Source of the DNA: Cutaneotrichosporon cavernicola
Taxonomy: Eukaryota > Basidiomycota > Tremellomycetes > Trichosporonales > Trichosporonaceae
NCBI RefSeq assembly: GCF_030864355.1
Contig: NC_083393.1
Coordinates: 3,559,829 to 3,623,828, forward strand
Reading direction: 5' to 3'
Length of the DNA stretch: 64,000 nt
The translations under genes and the position numbers were made by a program. This document shows, in pieces, positions 1 to 11,158 of this stretch (position 1 is the stretch's first letter; each line of letters starts with the position of its first letter). The notes below the pieces were generated by a model. It did not search any database. It was given only the letters and a program-made list of their open reading frames with translations, and was not told the origin of the DNA.

Positions 1-1718
1 GCCCCAATAACAGATGAACCTACAGTCCCGGTCAAGGTCGACCTGCACACTCATCCAAAAAGCGTCGACGACTATCAGCAATTCTTCCCTCGCTACCTTC
101 CCTTCACCCTCATGAACGACTTTTATCTCCACACAGCCGCCAAACTACCCAAGCACCCTTGCCTCATGGATATGCCAGAGGTCGAATTCGATTCTCTTGT
201 CAGCGACGAGCATGCTGAACTTGCTTCACAATGGTGAACTCTCCTCACAATCTGTTGACTTACCGTAGGGCTGAGGACCACGTCAGATGGTGGCTCCCAT
301 TCACCCCATCAATTACCGAGGTACGAAAGCTGCGCCGGGCCGGCGCGACATCCAACTCTCTCCTCTTCATCGAATCTGCCCAGTGTGATCTTGCACTCCA
401 GCACGCCGCCTTCCCTGTCTCCCAAGGAAACGCCGACAAGGTCGCAACGTGGACGGCGTGGTACTGCCGCAAGCTCCTTGCCGATCCGACCGGCGAATAC
501 CTCACCGACGCACTCCTCCTCGCAGCCTGGTTCCTACCACTGCTCCCAGACAACAGTGTCTTCCGCGATCTGGCCACGCATGCCCTACACTCGTGTCAGG
601 ACGACACATTCCAGTCGCGCATCAGTCGCGTTTGTGCTTCTGCTCTTCTCGGAGGCGCGCTGCTGAACGATGACGAGGCTTTCTACGATCAGAGTGCCGC
701 CCTTCAACTGCCATCCGTTGCAGAACTGGACGCGCTGGAAACAGAAATCGGAACAGTCACGACTCTCACCAACCCTCAGAAGGCCGGATGTCACGGTATC
801 ATCCTGCGATGTCGTTCATGGATCGTGATGAAGAAGTGCGTCGTCGACATGGGTGACGCCCGGCGGAGTGGGGAGCCGGAGCCAAAGCAGCTTTCGCGAA
901 TGGATGTCGCACGAGTCGATTTCACGAACGCAAACAGAGCCCTTTGTGCTCGCCGCGGCGCAATCCTCTCTACGTCACCTCTCGCCGCATGGCTCGACTT
1001 TGAGAACTGCGCACTCGACCTTCTCATCTCGGGAATGCTCCTCCGTTTTACACTAGGCGACGACTTTACACCGCAATCCTTCTATAACGTGTCGACAGGC
1101 CGGACTGGCAGCGAGGCGCTACAGACCTTCGTCGGTGTCCACGGCCCTATCAATGCGGAATCGACCGAATGCTTGCTTGCGGCTGTCTCCAATCTGCCGA
1201 CCAAGGACGTTCTGTACCCAACAACCCTTACATTTGCATACGCGATGCGAGGCGTGATCATGGCGCTCGAGATCCACGCAACATCGTTTAAGCTGTGGCG
1301 ACTTCCACCACCACGCGAGCCTGTGTGGAACCTCCTCTTGCGTACCGTGGATGATACGCTGCGCCGTCTCAAGGGCGGTGGCGGACAGGTTGCCGCACGC
1401 ATCGCGATCGCGTTCATCGGCGCCGCGCGGGAGACTATTCGTCGATGGCGCACCGAGCTCGTTCGCCGTCCCTTCAACCCCAACACCACACCCAACTACA
1501 CACATCGACAGCCACTCACACCCGATACTCCGACCACCGCGGCAACCAAAGCCGCAGCCACGAATGGTTTTGGCCCCAGCCCGCTCGAACACCCCAGCCT
1601 CGGCAATGTCTTTGAGCACGTCGCCGGCTTTGAGTCGCAGGGATTCGACCCGATGGTTGCGTCTTTCGCAGAGTGGATAGCCGGCATCAACTGGAATCAA
1701 TTCGTCATGCCGGAATGA
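1..1718 (+). CDS. C-terminal part of a probable fungal transcription factor (5' end outside window)
   Basis: Open from base 1 in frame 1. It runs to a GT donor at 234, with a 35-nt intron 234-268 (TTGAC branch, TAG acceptor), then an exon 269-1718 ending in TGA. The junction restores a Trp codon and removes the in-frame TGA at 235. About 560 residues are present and the N-terminus is missing. The visible part is a mostly helical, Leu/Ala-rich region with a Pro/Thr-rich linker near codon 420 of the second exon and a C-terminal segment containing WIAGINWNQF. That layout fits the regulatory and C-terminal part of Zn2Cys6 regulators, but the zinc cluster itself would lie to the left of the window. 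The family call is an inference; the coding status and the intron are well supported. It is transcribed away from the left edge into a gene-poor region. Confidence 0.6.
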
Positions 1719-3012
1719 TTCTGGCCGCGTTTGGATGAGAACACCCATTGTCGAACGCAACCGCCGATCCCGCCACGTCACGTAACTCCACCCATCACCA
1801 CACATTGCCCATTGCATATGTATCCACCTCAGTACGCCTCCCGCGTTACTGGACCACCCCTACGCTTGCGTCCCAAGAGCCGAACCAGGGGCAGAGGAGC
1901 TAAACACGAGATAAATGTGTGAGGGGAGCTGATCCAGCAGCCGAAGGACTGAACCGCACAAGAGATACGCACCCTGTTGTGATTACGGAATACATGGCAA
2001 CTGAGCAGTCTGCGAGATTGAGCAAGTCGTCGTGGACTGTGTGCGAGATCCAACTAATTGGCACTGATTGACTCGCTGCCATGCGCAGCATGGGGTTCTA
2101 CACCGGCCGTTGTGGCGGACTTCTGACGCTTGAGTCTCACTCGGGCCCGAGTGTAGTGGTGTACCGAATACCACCGTACATCTTAATTACTCGTTGCTAT
2201 CGTTCGTGAGTTACGAGCCTTGTAGTAAGCAACGACAACTCTTATGTCAGTAACGAGCCATCGTATTAACAACGACGGCTCGTTCCTCAGTAACGAGGGC
2301 CCCTCACAGTCACGTGAGATATAGTAACGTATATATATTGTAGTTCGCTATTTCATTATACTTCCAACGCATGAATCACCTTGTCACCAAGACAATACGG
2401 CAACATTGAAACTACATCCACCTCTGGCCGGTCTCGGGCAACCCGACTATCAGTGAATACTATCTATCCACGACACCGAAGCCGTCGCGATAGGCAAGGA
2501 ATGGCGATTGATCCATCGTTGAAGAGGAGCAATGGTTAGAAATAGGGGTATATAGAACAGACTGGGGGGATGCTAGGGCGTAAAGGCCACCACTGTGTCA
2601 GTACGGGTGTAGAGGATGTGGCGGCGAGGCAGTACCTGAGACTAACCAGCTGGCTCGTATGAATCCTAATTGCGGCCACTCGCCAGTGACGAATCATTTA
2701 TAGTGCTGACCGAGGTAGGTAGGATGTTCGCGAGGAGAGAGAACGTGGGACAACGACACACGCATCGCTCTGGGAAGGAAGTGGCACCCACATCCCCTCG
2801 ATCTGGGAGACAAACGACCACCAGCCACAAGGCCTCTTCCTAAACCCTCGCATGGCACTTTCAGTCTTGGTCCAACCACCGGCGTACTCTTGCCGAATAC
2901 TCAGCCTTTCACCCTCGTGGGCCGGCCGCCAACCTTGCTGGTCCTCCTCTCTACCAGCTTTGCCGACCAAGCGTCCCCTTGAAACCACAGTGGAAAACAC
3001 TGTTACGTAATC
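1719..3012. other. Intergenic region with AGTAACGAG-type repeats
   Basis: No supported gene. Between about 2186 and 2300 the element GTAACGAG/CTCGTTAC recurs in both orientations, including CTCGTT (2279-2284) facing AACGAG (2292-2297), followed by a CACGTG box near 2311. The last 300 bases lead into the tRNA-Leu gene. Function unknown. Confidence 0.5.
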
Positions 3013-3104
3013 GGCGAGATGGCCGAGCGGTCTAAGGCGCTGTGTTAAGGTGTTCATTGAACATCCGCAGTCTTCGGACGTGGGTTCGAATCCCACTCTC
3101 GTCA
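3013..3104 (+). tRNA. tRNA-Leu (anticodon AAG), 14-nt intron
   Basis: A class II cloverleaf folds with acceptor GGCGAGA pairing TCTCGTC (one G-U), the conserved Leu D-arm GCCGAGCGGTCTAAGGC, anticodon stem CTGTG/CGCAG, T-stem GTGGG/CCCAC around TTCGAAT, and discriminator A at 3104. Anticodon AAG follows the conserved T33. An intron at 3051-3064, right after position 37, can form a small hairpin (GTTCA/TGAAC) and must be removed to pair the anticodon stem. The variable arm is short with a TTCG loop. A second copy with the same mature sequence but a longer intron lies at 7335-7436 on the other strand. Confidence 0.95.
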
Positions 3105-3751
3105 ACAGGGTATTCAGTTACCCAGCCAACCTTTTTGGAGGCTGTGAGGATGCGTTTGCCCACTGGAGGGTTGGGAGAAACCTCTCAGAGAGGGAGTGGC
3201 GCGCTAGGTTACCACTGATCACGGGGTACAGGGGCTGCTACAGTGCAGCATATTCGAACACGACCTGTGCATTGGACAACAGCACATGGTGACTGACCAC
3301 CCAATCACTTTCCAGCGCAAGTTGGGCTCAAGTCGAGTGAGTTGACACTGCTGAGGTGGTTGACAGGCCCCTGATGGCCATGCATTCAAATGGTGCGTGA
3401 CATTGCCTGTTCCGAAAGTGCCTCCGAGACCGCCCCGGATCGAATTGCCAATGGTTGAAGTCAGATGCCCGCCTTGGCTTGAAATCGTGGTTATGCTGCA
3501 CCTGGACGCCACCGCGACTTGAGGGCAATTGGCTTGGCAACAACTTTGCACGTGCAGCCTGCCAAAGTGAATGTGGCTGGAGCAGCGGCAGTGGCAGTTA
3601 CAAAGTCTTCCCCGCCAATGTCAATGTCAATATCAAAGCGGCACCGAGAGCAACAGAAACAAGACCGTGGCTGCATGAATAAATGAGGGGTATACAGTTC
3701 CAAGGATATTTATTGTCCTAGATTAAGATCCCCATATCTTGGGGTGTGGAG
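3105..3751. other. Intergenic, no gene seen
   Basis: Between the tRNA-Leu gene and the stop codon of the minus-strand CPL1-like gene. Short open frames here have no recognisable domains or splice structure. The part next to 3751 is the likely 3' UTR of the CPL1-like gene. Confidence 0.5.
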
Positions 3752-4920
3752 CTACTTGCGGATCCTGAAGACGCACTCGCCGTTAATGAGGTCGTAGTTG
3801 CTGTGGCAAGCCGAGGCAACACACTGGCCGCTGATGCAAGAGATGCGGTTCATGGCGACGCCTGGGAGGGAGGTGCAGTCGGTACCCGAGACGACGCCGT
3901 CGATAAAGTTGCCGCTGGGGCAGCCACCACAGGCCTCTGGATTGTTAGCTCGGCATAGGAATGAGAAAAAAAAATAACTCACCAAGCTCAGTGGCAGTGT
4001 CGAGGCACTCGAAGCTGCCGGTGCCGGGGACGTGGCAAGCGAGCTTGGGAAGAGGGCAGTAGGTCTCGGAAGCGACGCGGGGCCGGAACTCGCGGCGGCG
4101 ACGGAGACCGCTGGGAGTAACGTCACGGTTGTAGACGTTCCAGGCAAAGTTCCTAGTCTTTCCGCCGAGAAGACAGGTGCCGCTCTCCGAGGTGATCGAG
4201 TTGCAGTTGACCATCTGGCCAGTAGGAGCAGTGTTCGAGCAAGAGCACTGCCAGGTACCGCCGCTGCGGCCGCCGAAGAGGGCGCCGACGAGACCACCGA
4301 GCAAGCCACACTGCTCAGTCATGCCGCTGACACGCATCGAGACCTGCTTGTTACCGCCACATGCAGCGAAGCAATCTGCCTGGCTGGCGACAGCAAAGGT
4401 GTTGATAGCAGTGGGGTTGGTGGCGTAGCATCCGCCAAAGACGAGGTCGGTAGCGGCAATGTACTCGGCCTTGACGCCAACCAGGTTGAGGATGGAGGTG
4501 TCGCAAGCACCAGTAGCACCAGCGCCTGGAGTTAGTATTGGCTGACAGTTGATGGAGTATCTCACCCTCCATGATCGCCCGGCGGTCAAGACCCTCGTTG
4601 TCGCAGTAGCACGAGCCGAGGGTGCTGTCGAGGTTGAGTGAGAGGGCGGTGACGTCGATGCCCTGGGCGTAGACCATGAACTTGTAACCTTGCTGAGCGC
4701 AGATGCTCTTCCATTAGCGCAATAACAGTACCGGACTCACGCGGCAAGATGCGCCACTCAGCGTGGTGCCAACGAGGGTGGTGAGGGTGCCGGTGAGCAG
4801 CCCGACGAGGCCAGGAAGGAGGCCGTCACCACCAAGTGTGCCAATGCCACCACAGCTGGCGTAGATGTCGGCCTGGGCAAGGGACGCCAACGAAAGGAGC
4901 GCGACGAGGAACCAACGCAT
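3752..4920 (-). CDS. Secreted CPL1-like domain protein
   Basis: Four exons on the minus strand: 4920-4741, 4707-4566, 4525-3983 and 3936-3752. The introns are 33, 40 and 46 nt and the product is 349 residues. The start MRWFLVALLSLASLAQA is a classic signal peptide; an upstream in-frame ATG would bury it. A Cys-rich N-terminal half follows (GYKFMVYAQG, CYCDNEG, FGGCYATNP, CSCSN motifs, WSC-like spacing). The C-terminal half begins at the YCPLP motif, then GSFECLDTATELEACGGCP, DCTSLPGV and a final pair of Cys-rich loops. That order and spacing match the CPL1-like domain found in secreted basidiomycete proteins; Cryptococcus CPL1 is a capsule-associated secreted effector. Splicing the third intron is what creates ELEACGGC, which supports the model. 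The likely location is extracellular or cell wall; any role in host interaction here is inference. Confidence 0.8.
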
Positions 4921-7334
4921 TATGAGAGAATGAAAAGAAGGTGGGGGGGATTGACTAGAGAGCAAGCTTACTCAACGCCTCTCTCTTATGTTGTTCCGTC
5001 AGCGGCCCCACGCTCTTCTTCTCGCTGATGGTGTTTACTGCTCTGCCCATCCAATCTCAGCTGTCCAACCTTGCGTCCGGCCCATTGCCGGGGCCCTCGT
5101 CGCCAATTCGCCACACTGCCACTCCCTCAATCCAAATTAGGGTGACCCCGACAGTCTCCTCTGCCACTGTGCTTGACAGCTTTGATGTTTTGCTCCTTGG
5201 TTAGGTTCAAGCCTGATCTAGTGGATTGGCAGTAAACACGTCTCTGCTCCCTCTGTGCAGCTGCCGCAGTTGCGGCTGTCCAGAGACTGTTCCCCAGTGA
5301 GCACTGTGCGACCCTACCAGTGCGAGTTGGTCCGCTTGGGCCCTTTTCTATTCTATTCATCACCTGCAACCTTGGAGACTCAATTGAGATGGCGCCGGTG
5401 GCGGACGGAGATGAGGTGCCTGTATTAACACCGACATAGGGTATTCTCGCGCTTTGGACGCGCCAACGCGTCAACCCCTCCGGCCAGGGCGGATAATCCA
5501 GCCCACCTAAGTTCGCGAACGCCGTTCCGAATCACATAGCACGGCCCAGACCCTGTCGCATACTTGGGACAACGCATGTATGGCTACGCGATGTTTGGGT
5601 GAGCACCGCGAGGACCGCCGCGTGTAGGGCGAGGCTTGTGCGTGCTCGGTGTTGTTGTGAGGTGCCGCTGGAGCATTGCATCATGAGGTCAGTGCGTTGC
5701 TATCATGTGCATCCCAAGCACAGTCCTCCCGGATGCCGCGTTTCGACTGGATACTTCGGAGATCCGAGAGCAAAACACTACTATTGTAGCGGGACTTTAG
5801 GTAATCAACTAGCTTATCTGTGGTGTCTCAAGGTATCAAGGTAGCCAATCTTGTCCTGACCCGAAAACTGGATCAGGAGTTGTCGATTACCAAAGCCGAG
5901 TATTACAATTGAATAGCAATTACCCTGCTCTTCGGCAAAGTGCCCAACAATGGGAAAGTTTTCATTCACTTGCTTAAGGTTTGAAGGTCTCCACAACACT
6001 CGCCAGGGAGTTCATAGAAGCCGACTGAATAGCCAGGCACAGTGGCGCATCTTAGAGTTCCAGAGTTCCGAGGCGGCACGATCGACTAGCCGAGCCAGGA
6101 GTAAAGGCCGACGGCTTGGCATATCGTCCCTGAACCTTCCAACTTTTGTCACGCGCCGGAAGGCATGGGAGGTCGGAGAGGCAAGATCCCACGGAGATGC
6201 TTATGCTTGTACAGGCCCGGTGGCGCCGGGATCCTGGACCGAACGCCACCTGGCCGCTTGGCCGCCGGTTGGCGCCGGGCCCTGCCCGCTTTCGACAGGC
6301 ATCATACCCCTGCAACGCAAACTGGGCCAAACCTGTTCCAGGTTGAGCGTTGAGGGCACAGTGTGTCCGTTCGTCTGATATTGAATTGCTGAGGGATACC
6401 CTGCTAGTCTGAACGTCTGGTGTTGTTTGTGTGTTTGTTACCGGCTCCCCTGACACCGAGAAGAGATATTATTTGTCCGTCGCACACCGCTGTCCGTTTC
6501 CAGGCTGATGTCATCATAATTGCTGGGCCTGAGTGGCGATCACACACTAACTTCCTGCTCCCCACGACACAGTTCCTTTTGACGGACATGGTCCCCAGGC
6601 AACAGCAGCCGACTTAAATTAAGGCGTTCGGGACAACTTGTTTACGTCCATCAGACTTATGCGATCCGAGGTGCCGAGGTGCGCAGCTACTAGGTGGTCT
6701 GTCTCCGATGCCCGGAAAGTTCGAGTGAATGCAGAGGAATGCGTGACAATACATTCAGCTTGGTACTCTGGATTTCTGGTGCAGGAATCCGGTCACGTTC
6801 AGCCAGTCAGGAACGACTGGTTGCAATGGAGGAACGATGACGAGTTTCCAGGGGTGGCCGGCCGCCACAGCTTGGGCAGGAACACCTCTATAACGGCCGC
6901 CGTCTGGTCTTAGCGTTCGAAACTGGATGGAAATATGTGATCGATTCCAGCCCTGAACCAACAGCAGCTTAGCAGATAAACTTTGTGGGCGCAGCTTATG
7001 GCTCAAACTATGTGCTGTAGATCTTTTGAAAGTCAAATAGGCTCCATAACAACCCAATGCCCGCGCGAGTGAGCTTTTGCTGTAAACGGTGGGGCAACTG
7101 TCTATCCAATGTGGCTAATGATTTCGAAGGTAGTGCAGGTGGCGCCCACGCGTCGCGCGCCGTTCCTCCCGACCTCTTCAAAGGTCGTGCAGGTGACGTC
7201 AACGCGACGCGCGCTGCTCCTCCTGACCTCCATGCTCACGAACCGAACCTGCAAACTGCTTCAACTGTCCTCTGCAATCTGCGCTCTGCGCTGTCCGTTG
7301 CCAAAACAGCTAGCTAGGCAATTGAATGCCCTAT
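4921..7334. other. Gene-poor interval
   Basis: Upstream region of the CPL1-like gene followed by about 2 kb without a supported gene. Composition is mixed and open frames are short and change frame quickly. A 50-bp imperfect tandem duplication lies at 7127-7230 (listed separately). No transposon ends, rRNA or other tRNA were recognised. Confidence 0.5.
7127..7230. repeat. Imperfect 50-bp tandem duplication
   Basis: Two copies (7127-7176 and 7181-7230), each starting AAGGT.GTGCAGGT and ending GACCTC, differ at roughly one position in six. They lie about 100 bases beyond the 3' end of the second tRNA-Leu gene. Confidence 0.7.
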
Positions 7335-7436
7335 TGACGAGAGTGGGATTCGAACCCACGTCCGAAGACTGCGGATGAACTTGCTCAGTGAGCAGCCACC
7401 TTAACACAGCGCCTTAGACCGCTCGGCCATCTCGCC
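7335..7436 (-). tRNA. tRNA-Leu (anticodon AAG), 24-nt intron
   Basis: Reverse-strand copy whose exons are identical to those of the gene at 3013-3104: acceptor GGCGAGA/TCTCGTC, anticodon loop TTAAGG with AAG, T-arm GTGGG-TTCGAAT-CCCAC, discriminator A. The intron (7398-7375) is 24 nt and its interior (GCTCACTGAGC) is self-complementary, whereas the other copy has 14 nt. A CACGTG box lies just upstream at about 7441. Identical exons with diverged introns suggest duplication with concerted selection on the mature tRNA. Confidence 0.95.
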
Positions 7437-7869
7437 GATCACGTGATGTTGGGAGCTGCGGCTCGTAGAATGTCATCATCTCCACCTGGCACGAGCCGCT
7501 GTACGATACGCCACTCTAGTCACATGGGATGGGGTAGTCACTTATCAGGCGATGAGCCCAATTCAGTCTGTCAAGCGCAGCACTTGGATCAAAGCGTCTG
7601 GGGTCATGGGGTATCATAGCCGAGAAGCGTCGAGGAAAAATTCATTCATTTAGAAGTCGCACAGGGCACCTGCCCCGTGGCGAGAGGTACACTTTGATCG
7701 AGTTCCAGTTATCGGGTAGGCGTTTCCCAGAGTTCAAAGCCATCTCGGAGTAACCCGCTACTGCAACATCCCTGTTGATGCCGTCATCCTTAGAAGACGA
7801 CCCTTGCATCTCCTCTTGGCAGACGGAATCCCGCTTGGCCGAGAGTTCAGATTCAACAGATGGAGCTGG
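7437..7869. other. Intergenic, no gene seen
   Basis: Separates the tRNA-Leu gene from the decayed coding region. Nothing recognisable beyond the tRNA upstream flank. Confidence 0.4.
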
Positions 7870-9451
7870 CTCAAGGGATGAAGTCAGCTCACAACGATGT
7901 CCCCACTCATGTAACCAGTTTCCGAATTGGCCCAGTAGGACGGACCGAGCGAAACCCTATTTTCTTCGACGTTGGAAATATCCGTGCCGAAGAGCAGTCG
8001 TGCAAAGGCCGTGTCCACCTCTCCATCGTCCGCAAAGTCGCCGCGTCCAAGGCGATCAGCTCACTGTGCCACGCGCGAGCTGGGCTTGATTGCAAGGTAA
8101 TCGCTGGCATGGGAGATGTTGTAACCAAGCCCGCGCGCGGCATGCGAGGCTTGCACCGCCTGCCAGCCCGACTCGGGATCGATCCATACACTCTCGTTGT
8201 CACGGCGCGACACGGTGAAGGTGAAGTCGCCTGTTCCCTTCGGCTTGTCGCCTGCAGTCACAGTCCCCATGCCATTGGTGCAATCCTTGCATTTACTGAC
8301 GCAGGCTTGGCGAAAGCGGTGCGTTCAATAGGTTCCCAGCGCTTGCCTGGATCATAGATAGAGCGGTACTCGCCGCAACTGCCACTTGAATGCTCGGCTG
8401 GCGGAACAACAGCGCATTCGGGTTGACGCGGTCCATAATATCGGTACCACTCGTGTTCATGTTCCCGCCTGGTGGACGTGGATTGGATTCAGGACCAGGT
8501 CGCACGACTTCTGACCCAGAAGGCCTATTGCGACCTACCATCAAGTTGTTGAAACCGGGGGTCATAACTACCTCGACCACGCGAGTTTCCTGAGTGACGC
8601 CGTTTAAAATCTGAAGTGCAGCCCCGAGGTAGATCCATGTGGCTAACAGAACGTTGTTCATCGCCATCGGTTTCATGAATTCGACTGTGATGGTGATGAA
8701 ACCATCGGTGTAGGCTGCCCAATCGACGCCGTCGTCCTCGTTTGTACTCTTCATGTAGCCTCAGACTTACCGACGCCACACGATATGGGAGTTTTGTACT
8801 CCGCAGGTTTCAACTGAAGGAGCCACAAATCCGCACTGGTTGGCTTGAAGTTTAAGCAGGATCTACCCTACCGTCTTAGTTGGAGGGGAACGTGATGGAT
8901 CGAGTGATGCTGGTGCCGAGAACTGTGATTTTTCTCTGAACATCGTTAGGGCCTCTGAACAGCAGTGTCACCTTCTAGATTGAGTTGATCAGTTACAGGT
9001 CAAGAATCTTGAGGGGAATGACGTTGAACAGAGTCGGGAACCTGTCGGAATTGGACGTCAGACCAGTGTTTCATCCGAAGACTAGATGAGAGAAACACAA
9101 GGAGAGAACGCGTCTTCGCAGTGACTGGTGTAGAATGAAAGTCCTAGTCACATGCTCAGAGCTTGGATGAGCGCGTGTCAGAAGCCCGAAACCAAGACGA
9201 TGACAAGGAGGTCGGATTGAGGTGCTCTACCAACAGCTAAGTTTGTTAGGGCGCGTCACCCAATAAGTTATGGGTTGGTCACATGTGGAACTGGTTCGCG
9301 GCGGTATGATTCCAATGAACCTGGCCAGCCAGTGGTACAGATCTGTGGCACTCTCAGCCTTTAGGTGACAGGGGACGTTTATCAGGACAAATCCTTCATA
9401 GGGTACATCTGTGCAAACCCGCTGGTCATCACATGGACGGACTGGGCACAC
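7870..9451 (-). pseudogene. Decayed coding region of unknown family
   Basis: Several stretches on the minus strand read like one eroded protein-coding region but cannot be joined cleanly. They are 9451-9227 (75 codons), about 9070-8876 (with two in-frame stops) and 8754-8293 (153 codons, start MKSTNEDDGVDWAAYTDG). From about 8310 a different frame carries a CKDCTNG motif and WIDPESGWQAV. A TGA at 8061-8063 is followed in the same frame by ADRLGRGDFADDGEVDTAF and about 40 further residues ending near 7888. Frame changes, in-frame stops and weak codon bias point to a pseudogene. Short introns of the GTGAGCTGA type could explain some breaks. I do not recognise the family and no function is proposed. 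Confidence 0.3.
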
Positions 9452-11158
9452 TGGGTTCTATCGGTGCCGTCAGCATGGTCGCGAAAGAGGTTGTAAAAAT
9501 GTGTGTTAATGTGTTGACGCGTTGATTTGAAACTTGAACTAAACGGTAGCAAGGCTTGCTTTTACTTGTTCCTCGTTCCGCGTTCGTCAGCAGTTCTCGT
9601 CATTCCGCCAGGCCATTTCCGGGGCCTCTCCTTTACAGGAATAGTGAACGCCGCGAACCAGAGGGTGAGTATGACGAGGAAAGAATAGCAGATGTCACTT
9701 CGGCGGGGTGAATGGCTTTAGCAAATGGCAAAGTCACGAGGTACATGTAGTAAAGCTAAGAGCACAGAATGATGTGGCAACAGCAGGACAGTCTACATTC
9801 ATCCAACCCCGAGCTCATCGCTGATCAAATCCAGACCATGCAGTTGAAAGCCATTCCTAGCCCCACTCTACCACTGAATACAGCTTATCAGCCTCCTCTA
9901 TCTGCCAATGCCAGTCCATTGGAGGTGGTGCCACCGGTCCTCCGGAGGACCGTACCCTCTGGCCCCGCCGTCTCGTGTCCTATGCTAGGACCCCCGCGCA
10001 CCCAGACGCGGCGCCGCTCCCATATTTGGGCTGCACTCATGAGTCACTTGGACCAGCAGGAACCTCTGGTGGAGCTGCATGTGTCTCGATTGGACCCGCA
10101 CGATGTACTTGACGCCAATATGCGGGCACCACCGCAACCAGGACGTGCCACGTGGGGTCATATATTGCCGGCATCAACCGTTGCCTGAGTACGATAAACA
10201 GCCTCTGGCCAATCGCAGATGTGCTTGTTTCCAGTGAACGCGCTCCCGATGGTGGCGCGTCGTTAACAGAGTCTATGACTTGGACGATCCGGCTGTCAAA
10301 GCCGCCATAAGCCACACAAAGAACGGCAACGGATGCGTCCCTACTGATCCGCGGTGGTAGATAGGTACTGCAGAGGGATCTTGTATGTAAGACAGTCACG
10401 AGTAGGTGGCGTAGATGGGCGCTTCGGCGTGCGACGAGTCCGAGAGGCTATGTACATGCTTTTAAGGTCGGCCAAGGGGGCAAGGTGAGCCTGGTCGCGT
10501 CTCACATCAGCATGACAACCAGCGATGATAAGCAGCACCCCGAGATGCTGGGTGTACAAGGCATAAATGAGGGAACGCGACCTGTGTGCGTGTCGACTTT
10601 ACGATCAGGCTGTTCTGCAAGAAACAGCAGCTGGCACAGAGACGGCCCTTCCGTGCGGCATCTGCCGGATAATTACTCGGATATCCGCAATGCCCACCAA
10701 GCACCTCCTTCCATGCCCACCAAGATTCCACCTTGCGCGATCCGTGCTCGTTACAGTTTGCCTTGGGGGCCCCTCAATAAAACCATCCGTCTATATGCTT
10801 GCGTTGCCTTCATCTCCAGAAGCGAGGAATGAAAGGTGATGTAGAGATGGCCGCACCAGGACCAGCGGGAATAGCCACCGGTTGCAATTTGCCGATCTGG
10901 GGACCCCGCTCAGAACGGCCCTTCTAATTTGTGACCAACCAACCACTGGCCCTCCCTTCATCGCTTACATCTCCCTTCCCGCCCAGCGCACCTCGTGCTT
11001 CCGGTCATGGCAGGCCCGTATCTAGAGCAAAACTCTAACCGGGACGGCGTGGGTCGACGGTTTGTGCCGGCAGGCTGCCGATCTCGACTCCCCCAGCAAA
11101 CATTCATAGATGCCATGGCGTTCGCTCACGCTCACAATCGCCCTTTGTACCTCTCACC
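9452..11158. other. Intergenic, no gene supported
   Basis: About 1.7 kb upstream of the ligase gene. The longest open frame (9769-10188, plus strand) has no start context, domain or splice partner and was not accepted. Confidence 0.4.

Noticed and set aside
1119..1817. 232-codon minus-strand open frame opposite the first regulator gene
   Set aside because: Shadow of the opposite strand; no start context or domain.
2698..3105. Minus-strand open frame beginning MTRVGFEPTSEDCG, and a similar plus-strand frame at 7109-7378
   Set aside because: The peptide is the antisense translation of the tRNA-Leu T- and variable arms, a well-known artefact.
8290..8465. Alternative minus-strand frame reading EWYRYYGPRQPE and YDPGKRWEPIER
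   Set aside because: It looks protein-like but has stops on both sides and overlaps a longer open frame; kept only as part of the uncertain decayed region.
9769..10188. 139-codon plus-strand open frame
   Set aside because: No domain, no splice partners, poor start context, and all frames in this stretch are similarly open by chance.
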